Below are positions 46,418 to 55,320 of a stretch of 64,000 nucleotides of DNA, piece by piece (within the stretch, counting starts at the first letter, position 1; each line of letters opens with the position of its first letter). Under the pieces are notes generated by a model. That model saw only the letters and a list, made by a program, of their open reading frames with translations, was not told where the DNA came from and made no database searches. The position numbers and the translations under genes are program-made. The stretch comes from Janthinobacterium sp. PAMC25594 (GTDB lineage: Bacteria > Pseudomonadota > Gammaproteobacteria > Burkholderiales > Burkholderiaceae_D). The DNA is taken from NCBI RefSeq assembly GCF_019443505.1, contig NZ_CP080377.1, forward strand, positions 744,001 to 808,000, read 5' to 3'.

Positions 46418-48337
46418 ATGTTCATGGCCCGTCCAGAGGCCGTGCCGCCACATCCTCCTATGCACACTCTCGCCCTCCCTTCCGTCACCGCCGCGCCGCC
46501 CGGCGCGATGCCATCGAATGTGGCTTACCTGAAGCCTCCATCTACCCCCATGAACATCGAAGGAACGGATGCCTTGCACGATATCCTGGCGGGCCGCAAG
46601 CTCAGCGCCCTGTTCCAGCCCATCATCCACATGCACAGCGGCGACATCATCGGCTACGAAGGCTTGATACGGGGACCGTCCGACAGCCCCCTGCACGCGC
46701 CGATGAATCTGTTCAAGGTGGCGCGCGCGCATGACCTGACGCTGGAGGTGGAACACCTGTGCCGGCAAGTGGTGCTCGAGCGCTTTGCCGAACTGCAGCT
46801 GCCGGGAAAACTGTTTCTCAACGTCAGCCCCGAATGCCTGCTGCTGCGCAATGCGCGCCATGGCGAAACCCTGGAGTACATCGAGCACATCGGCATCAAT
46901 CCGGATCGTGTCATCATCGAGCTGACGGAAAACCAGCCCACCTACGATTACGAGCTGATGCGCGAAGCGGTGCTGCACTATCGCAACATGGGATTCCAGA
47001 TCGCCATCGACGACCTGGGCGAAGGCTTTTCCAGCCTGCGCCTGTGGTCGGAATTGCGCCCGGAATACGTGAAAATCGACATGCATTTCATCCAGGGCAT
47101 CAATCATGACCCCGTGAAACTGCAGTTCGTGCGCTCGATCCAGGAAATCGCGGAAAAATCGGGCACCCTGGTGATCGCCGAAGGCATCGAGGCGCAAACG
47201 GAATTGCTGGTCTTGCGCGACCTGGGCGTGGCGTTTGGACAAGGCTATCACCTGGGCCGGCCCAATGCCGTGCCGGCGCGCGCGCTGCCGGCCGAAGTGG
47301 TGCAGGCGCTGGGACGCAACGGCGTGGCCGTGTATCCGCAGCGCAGCAGCCTGGAAAAGAACGGCGCCAGCATCCGCAAACTGCTGCACCGCGTGGCAGC
47401 CGTCTCGCCGCAACTCAATAATAACGAGGTGTACGATATCTTCCTGAAGGAACCGAAGCTGATGATCATCCCCGTCGTCGATGACGGCGTGCCGCTGGGC
47501 CTGATCAGCCGCTTCGAGATGATCGACCACTTCGCCCGCCCCTACCAGCGTGAACTGTATGGCAAGAAATCGTGCAGCCTGTTCATGGATGCCACGCCCC
47601 TGATCGCCGACCACGAGACGAGCTTGCAGGAACTCAGCTACACCATGGTGCAGTCCGACGCCCACCACCTGTTCAACGGCTTCATCATCACCGAGCACGG
47701 CCGCTACCTGGGCATGGGCACAGGACACGACCTGATGCGCGAAATCACGCAGATGCAGATCAACGCGGCCCGCTATGCCAACCCGCTGACGCAACTGCCC
47801 GGCAACGTGCCCATCAACGAGCATATCGACCGTTTATTGCACAGTGGCAGCCGCTTCTGGGTCTGCTATTGCGACCTCGACCACTTCAAGCCCTTCAACG
47901 ACGTGTATGGCTACCGCAAGGGCGACGACGTGATCCAGCTGACGGGAGAAATCCTCAGCGGCCATTGCGACCCGAACCGCGACTTCATCGGCCACATCGG
48001 CGGCGACGATTTCATGATCCTGTTCCAGAGCGAAGACTGGGAAACGCGCTGCCAGGCCATCCTGGAACGCTTTGCCGCCGCCATCCTCGCCTATTACAGC
48101 ACGGGCGACTGCGAACGGGGCGGCTACATCAGCGAAGACCGGCAGGGCAAGAAAGTGTTTTATTCGTTGATCAGCCTGTCGCTGGGCGTCATCAAGGTCG
48201 AGGCGCACCAGTACTACACGCACCATCAGATTGCCACGCAGGCGGCGGAAGCGAAGAAGCAGGCGAAGAAAATCCACGGTAACAGCCTGTTCCTGGACCG
48301 GCGGCAAGGCACGGGCGTGGCGCGCATGGATGCGTAG
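46418..48337 (+). CDS. EAL-CBS-GGDEF-type cyclic-di-GMP signalling protein
   Basis: The 639-residue protein has an EAL domain (about residues 50-285), a CBS-pair region (about 305-440) and a C-terminal GGDEF domain (about 455-625). The EAL core is changed to E81-G-L, but the other catalytic residues are present (LNVSPE, IELTEN, AIDDLGEGFSSL, YVKIDM, VIAEGIE), so phosphodiesterase activity is likely. The GGDEF signature reads GGDDF (residues 528-532), a substitution that may weaken cyclase activity. No membrane segments are seen. Several in-frame ATG codons follow the first one, and the low-complexity Pro-rich start suggests that 46460 or 46550 could be used. CBS domains usually sense adenine nucleotides. 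Confidence 0.9.
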   Translation: MFMARPEAVPPHPPMHTLALPSVTAAPPGAMPSNVAYLKPPSTPMNIEGTDALHDILAGRKLSALFQPIIHMHSGDIIGYEGLIRGPSDSPLHAPMNLFKVARAHDLTLEVEHLCRQVVLERFAELQLPGKLFLNVSPECLLLRNARHGETLEYIEHIGINPDRVIIELTENQPTYDYELMREAVLHYRNMGFQIAIDDLGEGFSSLRLWSELRPEYVKIDMHFIQGINHDPVKLQFVRSIQEIAEKSGTLVIAEGIEAQTELLVLRDLGVAFGQGYHLGRPNAVPARALPAEVVQALGRNGVAVYPQRSSLEKNGASIRKLLHRVAAVSPQLNNNEVYDIFLKEPKLMIIPVVDDGVPLGLISRFEMIDHFARPYQRELYGKKSCSLFMDATPLIADHETSLQELSYTMVQSDAHHLFNGFIITEHGRYLGMGTGHDLMREITQMQINAARYANPLTQLPGNVPINEHIDRLLHSGSRFWVCYCDLDHFKPFNDVYGYRKGDDVIQLTGEILSGHCDPNRDFIGHIGGDDFMILFQSEDWETRCQAILERFAAAILAYYSTGDCERGGYISEDRQGKKVFYSLISLSLGVIKVEAHQYYTHHQIATQAAEAKKQAKKIHGNSLFLDRRQGTGVARMDA

Positions 48338-48382
48338 CTTGGGGCAATAGTCAGAAGCTGGACGGGGACAGGCTACGCTCAA

Positions 48383-48811
48383 TCAAATACGCACGAGGTC
48401 GTCAAACGCATTGCTGCCGCGCGTATCGGGCACGAATGCCAGGCTGACGCGTGCCTCATCGCGGCGCGCCTGCAGACGGTAGGTGCCTGCGGGCACGTCC
48501 ACGAACAGGCCGCCATATGCCGTGTCCGGTTCCAGGCCGCCACCCGTCACGTCTTCCCCCGCGCCGATGAAGACGCGGCCCGAGGCGACGGTCAGATGCA
48601 CGACTACCTGCGGCTCGGCAAGTTCGGCGTGCAAGGCGATTTCATACGCGCCGTCGCCGCCCACATTGAAAAACGCCACGTGCCCCGCATTCACGGCCGC
48701 CAGTTCCGCGCTGGGGAGGCTCCACCAGTCGCAATCATCTTCCAGCCTGTGGCGCAGGAGCGCCGGGTCGAACACGCACACGGTGGCCGTGCCGGTCACA
48801 ATGCTCGTCAT
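48383..48811 (-). CDS. Uncharacterised 142-residue protein
   Basis: The ATG at 48811 overlaps the stop of the DUF4262 gene (ATGA), so the pair is coupled. The protein is beta-rich with few helices: FDPALLRHRLEDDCDWWSLP, then repeated short strands (VVVHLTVASGRVFIGAGEDV, GLFVDVPAGTYRLQARRD). There is no signal peptide or membrane segment. I do not recognise the family with confidence. Its layout, a small acidic beta-sandwich-like protein linked to a DUF4262 gene, resembles proteins found in immunity or toxin-neighbour clusters, but no toxin is nearby. Confidence 0.75.
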   Translation of the reverse strand: MTSIVTGTATVCVFDPALLRHRLEDDCDWWSLPSAELAAVNAGHVAFFNVGGDGAYEIALHAELAEPQVVVHLTVASGRVFIGAGEDVTGGGLEPDTAYGGLFVDVPAGTYRLQARRDEARVSLAFVPDTRGSNAFDDLVRI

Positions 48812-49284
48812 GCCGCCAGCGGCGCAGGTCCCAGCAGGGGCTGACTCTCCACGTATTGCGCGCTGGCTTGCGCCTGCCAAGGGAAATGGCCATCGCGCGA
48901 AGGCCAGACGATCTGGTACAAGGTAAAATCATCGCCCTGGTAATACCAGCGCGCATAGCCGACATAGTTGCGGTATTGCTCAACGGGCACGCGCACAAAG
49001 GCGCACTGATGGCCTTCCAGCAAGGCGTCCGTGGTGGCCGTGAAATCCGCGATGGCGCCGCTGCGCGCGGCGTCCAGCGCCACGTCGAGTATCTGGTGGG
49101 CCATGGCGCGCGGCAAGCCCATGATGAGAAATTCAGGCTGGCCAAAGCTGTGGCAGGCACCTATCGTGAAGGCATAGCCGGGACCGACTTCATCAGCACT
49201 GATATGGACGCCATGCCAGCCATGCGTGGCGATGTCGTCGATGACTTTTTGCTCGGATGCATCCTCGCCTGCCTGCCTTACCAT
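48808..49284 (-). CDS. DUF4262 domain protein
   Basis: The 158-residue protein has the DUF4262 signature: HGWHGVHISADEVGPGYAFT, IGACHSFGQPEFLIMGLP, then FVRVPVEQYRNYVGYARWYY and YQIVWPSRDGHFPW. The fold is widespread in actinobacteria and proteobacteria and its function is not known. The ATG at 49284 follows GGTGG and gives MVRQAGEDASEQK; the longer frame has no support. It is coupled to the downstream 142-residue protein gene. Confidence 0.85.
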   Translation of the reverse strand: MVRQAGEDASEQKVIDDIATHGWHGVHISADEVGPGYAFTIGACHSFGQPEFLIMGLPRAMAHQILDVALDAARSGAIADFTATTDALLEGHQCAFVRVPVEQYRNYVGYARWYYQGDDFTLYQIVWPSRDGHFPWQAQASAQYVESQPLLGPAPLAA

Positions 49285-49385
49285 GTTCCACCTTTCACTG
49301 TGCCAAAAACCGCGCCGCCTTTGCGACATGCCTTTCGGCAATTATCGCATGCAGCGCGCGTCCGTGCGCGCACGCTGCCGGCGCT

Positions 49386-50783
49386 TCAGTTTGGCGGCGG
49401 CAGCGGCGGGGAACGCCCCTGATGCCCCTGATACCACTGCCGCATGCGCTGCTGCGCCTCCAGCAACTGTGCCGGTTCCAGCCTGGCAGCCGCCGCTTCC
49501 CTGGCCTTGACCGCCCCGCTATCGCCGCCCTCGGCCGCCAGCGCCAGCCACATGTAGCCGCACAGCACATCCTTCACCACGCCGCGCCCGCTGTTATACA
49601 TGCCGCCCAGGTTGTACTGCGCCAGCGCATGGCCCTGGCCGGCCGCGCGCGCATACCATTGCACGGCCAGGCCGTCGTCTTGCGACACGCCATGGCCGTT
49701 CGCATACATGACGCCCAGATTGTTTTGCGCGCTGGCATCGCCCTGCTCGGCGGCCGTGCGGTACCAGCGCACGGCGCAGACCTCGTCGCGTTCCACGCCC
49801 TGGCCATTGGCATACATCACGCCCAGGTTGAACTGCGCATTCGACGCGCCCTGGGCCGCAGCCCTGGCATACCAGTCTAGCGCCTGACGCAAGTCGCGGG
49901 CGATGCCGCGCCCGCCCGCATACATGCCGCCCAGATTGTATTGCGCCATGCAATGGCCCTGCAGGGCGGCGCGCCGGTACCAGGCCACGGCGCGCGCCTC
50001 GTCCCGGTCCACACCCTGGCCTCGCGCCAGCATCAGGCCCAGGTTGAACTGGGCGTCGGCGTCATCCTGCTCGGCCGCCCGCTGCAGCCAGGCATAGGCG
50101 CGCAGCTGGTCGGGCGCCACGCCCAGGCCTTCCGCATACGCCACGCCGAGTTGCCGCTGCGCCACCGCCAAGCCCTGGGCGGCGGCCTGGCGGAACCAGG
50201 CCAGCGCCTGCGCATCGCTTTGCACCACGCCCTGCCCCCGCTTGTAGACGAGTCCCAGGTTCAGCTGCGCCTGCGCATCGCCCTGCAAGGCTGCCTTGCG
50301 GAACCAGGCCAGCGCCAGCGCATCGTTCTTTTTCGTGCCCAACCCCTGGGCATACGCTTCGCCCAGCATGGATTGCGCGCTGGCCACGCCCTGTTCGGAG
50401 GCGCGGTAAAACCACGCCAGGGCCAACTCGTCGCTCTGCGGCACGCCCCGTCCCTTGCGGTACATCTGCCCCAGGTTTTGCTGCGCCGAGGCATCGCCCT
50501 GGGCGGCGGCGCGGCGAAACCACAGCACGGCGTCCTCGTCGCTCGGCGCCACGCCGCGGCCGTGGTAATACAGGGCGCCCAGGTGGTTCTGCGCAAACGC
50601 CAGCCCTTGCAGCGCGGCCAGGCGCAGCCAGACAAAGGCGCGCGCATCGTCCTGCGCCACGCCTTCACCCTTCTTGTACATCAAGCCCAGGTTGAACTGG
50701 GCATAGGCATTGCCCTGTTCGGCAGCCGTGCGGAACCAGATATACGCCTGGTGGCTATCTCTGGCAGTATGGTGCTTGTCCAT
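49386..50783 (-). CDS. Sel1-like repeat protein
   Basis: The 465-residue protein consists almost wholly of about 11 Sel1 repeats of 36 residues, each of the form WYRRAAEQGDAxAQ-NLGxMYxxGxGV. Such helical solenoids bind partner proteins. There is no signal peptide with the ATG at 50783 (MDKHHTARDSHQAY); an upstream ATG at 50825 would add 14 residues but again no signal. The repeats are also visible at the DNA level as a 108-base period. The role is unknown. It stands alone between the DUF4262 gene and the exonuclease gene. Confidence 0.9.
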   Translation of the reverse strand: MDKHHTARDSHQAYIWFRTAAEQGNAYAQFNLGLMYKKGEGVAQDDARAFVWLRLAALQGLAFAQNHLGALYYHGRGVAPSDEDAVLWFRRAAAQGDASAQQNLGQMYRKGRGVPQSDELALAWFYRASEQGVASAQSMLGEAYAQGLGTKKNDALALAWFRKAALQGDAQAQLNLGLVYKRGQGVVQSDAQALAWFRQAAAQGLAVAQRQLGVAYAEGLGVAPDQLRAYAWLQRAAEQDDADAQFNLGLMLARGQGVDRDEARAVAWYRRAALQGHCMAQYNLGGMYAGGRGIARDLRQALDWYARAAAQGASNAQFNLGVMYANGQGVERDEVCAVRWYRTAAEQGDASAQNNLGVMYANGHGVSQDDGLAVQWYARAAGQGHALAQYNLGGMYNSGRGVVKDVLCGYMWLALAAEGGDSGAVKAREAAAARLEPAQLLEAQQRMRQWYQGHQGRSPPLPPPN

Positions 50784-50961
50784 GTGCGCCCCCATCCACA
50801 TTGCGCTTGCCGGCAGCAAGCGCAAAACGGCGGCCCAGGGCGGCGAAATCGTGTGTGTTGCCTAAATTTTAAATTCGATGCGGGGGAAGGACTTGAGCAG
50901 GCTCAAACGAAATAACAAAATTATATCGTTTTGATGAGCCCGCCTGTAGGCGATGCGGAGA

Positions 50962-51591
50962 TCAGCGGCGTGATGGATGTTTTTGCAGGAATTGCGGCAC
51001 TTTTGCGGCGGCCAGCTTGTTCAGCGACACCAGCAGGTCGGCGTCGACGTCGGCGATGCCATAGCTGCTGCGCAAATGGCGGCCGATATGGATCAGCACT
51101 TGCGCCGCCACTTCCGCATCGGACTCGGCCCTGTGGGCGGCGCTCTTGAAGGCGATGCCCAGCTGGCTCGACAGCAGCCCCAGCTTGTAGCTGGACAGGC
51201 CGGGAAACACGCGGCGCGACAGTTTCAAGGAGCACACGAGCGACTGGTGCGCCGGTGTCAGGTTCAGCCTGGCGCTTTCCGCGCGCAGGAATTTCTCATC
51301 GAAGCTGGCATTGTGCGCCGACAAGGCATCGCTGCCGATAAAATCCAGCAACTGCGGCACCACCTCGGCCACGGGCGGCGCCTTGTCCACCATCGCCTGC
51401 GTGATGCCCGTCAAGCCCGTGATGAACGAGGGAATGCGCGCATTGCAGTTGATCAGGGTCACATAGCGGTCCGTGATCCGCCCGCCCTCGATGCGCAAGG
51501 CCGCCACCTCCGTGATGCGGTCGCCCATGTCGGGAGACAAGCCGGTCGTCTCGAAGTCGATCATGACGATCGGTTTGTCAAACACATTCAT
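50962..51591 (-). CDS. DEDDh 3'-5' exonuclease (DNA polymerase III epsilon-like)
   Basis: The 209-residue protein has the three exonuclease motifs: Exo I IDFETTGLSP, Exo II SAHNASFDEKFL and Exo III HRAESDAEVAAQ, so the four acidic residues and the histidine are present. It is shorter than DnaQ and has no extra domain apart from a C-terminal helix. It could proofread or trim DNA or RNA ends. It follows the Hsp70-like gene by 53 bases on the same strand; a functional link is not evident. Confidence 0.88.
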   Translation of the reverse strand: MNVFDKPIVMIDFETTGLSPDMGDRITEVAALRIEGGRITDRYVTLINCNARIPSFITGLTGITQAMVDKAPPVAEVVPQLLDFIGSDALSAHNASFDEKFLRAESARLNLTPAHQSLVCSLKLSRRVFPGLSSYKLGLLSSQLGIAFKSAAHRAESDAEVAAQVLIHIGRHLRSSYGIADVDADLLVSLNKLAAAKVPQFLQKHPSRR

Positions 51592-51644
51592 GGGGCGTTC
51601 TTTCGTGGCTACAGCAATGGGCGATACTCAATGGGTGCTGATTA

Positions 51645-52895
51645 TCAACCAAATTTACGCACGGCGTCCAGCGCCAATCCCGCACCGATACTGCCGAACA
51701 AGTCGCCTTCGACCTTGCGCGCGGCCGGCACCAGGGCGGCGATCTTTTCGCGCAACAAGCGCACGCCGGAAGAGCCGCCAGTAAAGAACACGGTATCGAC
51801 GGCTTCCGGCGCCACGCCCGCGTCGCGCAGCAGCCGCAGCACGGTTTCTTCCACGGAACCGCACAGGTGACCGATGGCGTCGTCGAATTGCGTGCGTTTC
51901 AGCAACAGGCTTTGCGCGGGCGACAGACGATCCAGCTCCAGCTGCACTTCGGCCGCGTCGGACAGGGCGATCTTGCCCTCTTCCACCTTCATGGCCAGCC
52001 AGTGGCCGGCGCGCTCGTCGATCAGCTTTTGCAAGCGCCCCATCTTGTCTTGCTCACGCGCATCGCGGCACACATCGGCCAGCTGCACCCAGATCTTCTT
52101 CGTGTACGCCAGGTTGATGGTGTGCCAGGTCGCCAGGTTGAAATAATAGCTGGACGGCACTTCGCTATTGTTGTGCAGCCGGCTGCCATAGCCGAGCAGA
52201 GGCATGACGGAAGACAGACTCAGGTATTTATCGAAGTCCGTGCCGCCGATGTGCACGCCGCCCGTGGCGAGGATGTCATCACGCCGCTCGGCCTTTTTCG
52301 CCCGTTCAGGCGACAGGCGTACCAGCGAAAAGTCGGAAGTACCGCCACCGATGTCGGCGATCAGCACCAGCTCTTCCTTGGTGATCTGCGACTCGTAGTC
52401 GAAGGCGGCGGCAATCGGCTCGAACTGGAAGGCGACATCCTTGAAGCCCACGGAACGGGCCACGTCGGCCAGGGTGTCCTGCGCCAGCTGGTCGGCCTGC
52501 GCATTGTCGTCGATAAAGAAGACGGGACGACCGAACACGGCGGACGAAAATTCGCGGCCGGCGGATTGCTCGGCGCGGCGTTTCACTTCGCCAATGAATT
52601 GTGCCAACAACATGCGAAATGGCAAGGCGCGGCCGCCCACTTCCGTCTGGCCGTCGATGAGGCTGGTGCCCAGCAAGCTTTTCAGCGAGCGCATCAAACG
52701 CCCCTCGTAACCGGCCAGATAGCCGGCCAGCGCCGCGCGGCCGAAACTGACTTCCTCGTCTTCCGCATTGAAGAAGACAACGGACGGTAAGGTCGTCTTG
52801 CCATCTTCCAGGCCGAGCATGGTGCTCTGCCCGGGACGTGCCCAGCCTACCGTGGAATTTGACGTGCCGAAATCGACGCCGCAAGCATTGGCCAT
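51645..52895 (-). CDS. YegD-like Hsp70 family protein
   Basis: The 416-residue protein has the Hsp70/actin ATPase fold: phosphate loop CGVDFGTSNSTVGWA, VLIADIGGGTSDFSLVRL and the adenosine motif VFFTGGSSGVRLL. The substrate-binding domain of DnaK is absent, as in E. coli YegD. It probably binds ATP, but its clients are unknown. GGAAGGG precedes the ATG at 52895. It may be cotranscribed with the exonuclease gene downstream. Confidence 0.9.
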   Translation of the reverse strand: MANACGVDFGTSNSTVGWARPGQSTMLGLEDGKTTLPSVVFFNAEDEEVSFGRAALAGYLAGYEGRLMRSLKSLLGTSLIDGQTEVGGRALPFRMLLAQFIGEVKRRAEQSAGREFSSAVFGRPVFFIDDNAQADQLAQDTLADVARSVGFKDVAFQFEPIAAAFDYESQITKEELVLIADIGGGTSDFSLVRLSPERAKKAERRDDILATGGVHIGGTDFDKYLSLSSVMPLLGYGSRLHNNSEVPSSYYFNLATWHTINLAYTKKIWVQLADVCRDAREQDKMGRLQKLIDERAGHWLAMKVEEGKIALSDAAEVQLELDRLSPAQSLLLKRTQFDDAIGHLCGSVEETVLRLLRDAGVAPEAVDTVFFTGGSSGVRLLREKIAALVPAARKVEGDLFGSIGAGLALDAVRKFG

Positions 52896-53072
52896 GTCGA
52901 CCCTTCCCTGAATAAAGGGGCGTTATCTTATCAGAAGGCACGCCATTGCACCAGCAAAACCCGTTCGGCTCGGTCAACATCACAAGCTTGCTTTGCATCA
53001 AGTACTGGCCGCGCGTAAAAGCTACTCTTGGGATTGACGCCGAGCAACTCGGCCACCTCCCGGAGACCCATC

Positions 53073-55154
53073 GTGCCCTACGCCCCCTTGCGCCAACGTC
53101 CCCACCTGCCCGCCGCCTGGCTGGCCGCCCTTCTAGTGTCCCTGGCCGGCTGCGGCGGCGGGGGAAGTACCGATACGCAGGCTGGCGCCGGCTGCTCGCT
53201 GCACAGCACGGCTGGCTGCGGCGGCAGCCCGCCACCGCCCGTCACGCCGCCAGTCACCCCGCCCGTGACGCCCCCCGTGATTCCGCCCGTCACGCCGCCC
53301 GAGCCGGCCAGCCTGGCCAGCGCCGTCAACCTGGTGTTTTCCAGTACGGAACTGGCCTCGGCGGGCCTGGCCGGCAGTGAAGTGGCCGTCACGGCCCTCG
53401 TCAAGGATGGTGCCAACCTGGCCTTGCCAAATGCAAAGATTTCCTTTGCCGCCGATTCCGGCATCCTCGGCAGCGTCGATGCCGTGACGGACAAGAACGG
53501 CCAGGCGCGCGCCCTGCTGGGCACCGGTGGCGCCAACGGCAACCGCAGCATCACCGTGACGGCGAATGTGGGCGCGCGCAGCGGCAAGGGTACGGTGGCC
53601 GTCACGGGCAGCAGCGTGGAAGTGCTGGGGCCGGCCGCCTTGATGCTGGGCCAGGGCGCCGACCTCACCGTTACCGTGCGCGACTCGGCAAAACGGCCCG
53701 TGGCCGGCGCCGCCATCGCCTACAGCACGGGCGCCGGCAACGGCCTGCGCGTCAGGGATGGCGGCGCAGCGCTCAGCAATGCGCAGGGCCAGCTGGTGCT
53801 GCGCCTGACGGCAGGCAGCCTGGGCAAGGATGCCGTGTCCGTCAGCGCGCTGGGCGCCGCCGCCACGCAAGCGTATGCCGTGGCCGGCAGCGACCTGCGC
53901 CTGAGTCCGGCCGTGGGCCAGGACGCCAGCGGCGCGGACGTGCTGCCGGAGGTAGCGACCCTGGCATGCCAACCCATCGACGCGCGCTACGACAAGGCGG
54001 GCGTGGCGCAAACGGGCAGCGCCAGCCTGTCGACCTCGCGCGGCAGCCTGTTTGCGGACAGCGCCTGCAGCCAGGCCTTGCCCGCCAGCTTGATTTTCAA
54101 CAATGGCAACTTGCCGCGCAGCTATGTGCAGTCGGCCAACGCGGGCGTGGCCACCGTCACGGCGGCCGTGGCGGGCGGCCCTTCGGCGCAGACGCGGCTG
54201 GAATTCGTCGCGCCATTGAGCCCTGCCAGCAAGCTGGCCGTGCAGGCGGAGCCGGCCGTGCTGCGCGCGAATATGGGCACTGCGGCGGCCGCAGCCGACA
54301 ACGCCGGCACCAGTATCAGCACAATCAGCGCCGTGGTGCGCGATGGCGCGGCGAACAACCTGGTCAAGAACGCGCCCGTGCTGTTCAGCATCTTGAGCGA
54401 CCCCAGCGGCGGCTACCTGCGGCAGGCGGGCCGTGTGCTGACGGGCAGCGACGGCCTGGCGCGCGCCGTGTATGTGGCGGGGCCGGCCGATAGCGGGCGC
54501 GACGGCGTACTGATCCAGGCCCGCATCGAGGGCGCCCCGCAAGCGGCGGCCACGGCCCTCGTGCGCCTGACGGTGGCGCGGCAAGCACTGTCGATCAAGC
54601 TGGGCACGGGCAGCCTGCTGCGCGAGTATTCGACCAGCGTGCTGCAAAAGGACTTTACCGTGTTCGTTTCCGACAGCGCAGGCAACGCCGTGTCCGGCGT
54701 TGCCATCACGGCCGCCGCCTGGCCCAGCCGCTATGCCAAGGGATATTATGTGTGGCAAGCGGACAAGCCCGAGTTCCCCGACACGGGCGTGTGGCGCCTG
54801 GCCCTGCCCCACTACAGCTGTGCCAATGAAGATGTCTTGCGCAACGGCATTTTTGACGCCGCCTATGACCGCAACGGCAATGGCGTGCTCGATCCGGGCA
54901 TCCCCCTGACCGTCAGCGCCAGCGGCCTGAGCGACGCGCTGGGCATGGCCACCGTCACCGTCAGTTATCCGCGCAACCATGGCTCCTGGGTGCACGTCGC
55001 CCTGACGGTGCGCGGCACGGTCAGCGGCACGGAAGCGAGCGCCACGACGGATTTCCCATTACCCACGCTGGCCAGCGATTTCAGCGCGCGCCGCGTGGAC
55101 CCGCCAGGACGCATCAGCCCCTATGGCAGCGGCCCCTGCGACAGCCCCGACTGA
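53073..55154 (+). CDS. Ig-like domain lipoprotein with proline-rich linker
   Basis: A GTG at 53073 with CGGAG seven bases upstream gives 693 residues and a lipoprotein signal (WLAALLVSLAGC). After the lipid-anchored Cys come a Gly/Ser region, a (TPPV)n proline linker (residues about 52-78) and several bacterial Ig-like/invasin-type domains (SGILGSVDAVTDKNGQARA and similar). A calcium-loop-like YDRNGNGVLDPG lies near the C-terminus. It is presumably anchored in the outer membrane and extends outward. The upstream TTG start at 53028 would ruin the signal peptide. It resembles adhesin-like surface proteins; the ligand is unknown. Confidence 0.88.
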   Translation: MPYAPLRQRPHLPAAWLAALLVSLAGCGGGGSTDTQAGAGCSLHSTAGCGGSPPPPVTPPVTPPVTPPVIPPVTPPEPASLASAVNLVFSSTELASAGLAGSEVAVTALVKDGANLALPNAKISFAADSGILGSVDAVTDKNGQARALLGTGGANGNRSITVTANVGARSGKGTVAVTGSSVEVLGPAALMLGQGADLTVTVRDSAKRPVAGAAIAYSTGAGNGLRVRDGGAALSNAQGQLVLRLTAGSLGKDAVSVSALGAAATQAYAVAGSDLRLSPAVGQDASGADVLPEVATLACQPIDARYDKAGVAQTGSASLSTSRGSLFADSACSQALPASLIFNNGNLPRSYVQSANAGVATVTAAVAGGPSAQTRLEFVAPLSPASKLAVQAEPAVLRANMGTAAAAADNAGTSISTISAVVRDGAANNLVKNAPVLFSILSDPSGGYLRQAGRVLTGSDGLARAVYVAGPADSGRDGVLIQARIEGAPQAAATALVRLTVARQALSIKLGTGSLLREYSTSVLQKDFTVFVSDSAGNAVSGVAITAAAWPSRYAKGYYVWQADKPEFPDTGVWRLALPHYSCANEDVLRNGIFDAAYDRNGNGVLDPGIPLTVSASGLSDALGMATVTVSYPRNHGSWVHVALTVRGTVSGTEASATTDFPLPTLASDFSARRVDPPGRISPYGSGPCDSPD

Positions 55155-55320
55155 GGGACAAGCATACCACTTGCCATTCAATCAAATTATTTGCAACATG
55201 GATAAGAAAACAGTCTTGCCACATGGAAATATTTTCGTTATGCTCATTTTTCCCGCCCAATCCGCCACAAGCGGCCGGGCCTGCAGGAATACTTTGAGAC
55301 AGATTGCTTGCCAGACCAAT

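Noticed and set aside
49386..50783. 108-base periodicity as a DNA repeat array or CRISPR
   Set aside because: The period follows from the 36-residue Sel1 repeats of the encoded protein; there are no identical repeats with unique spacers.
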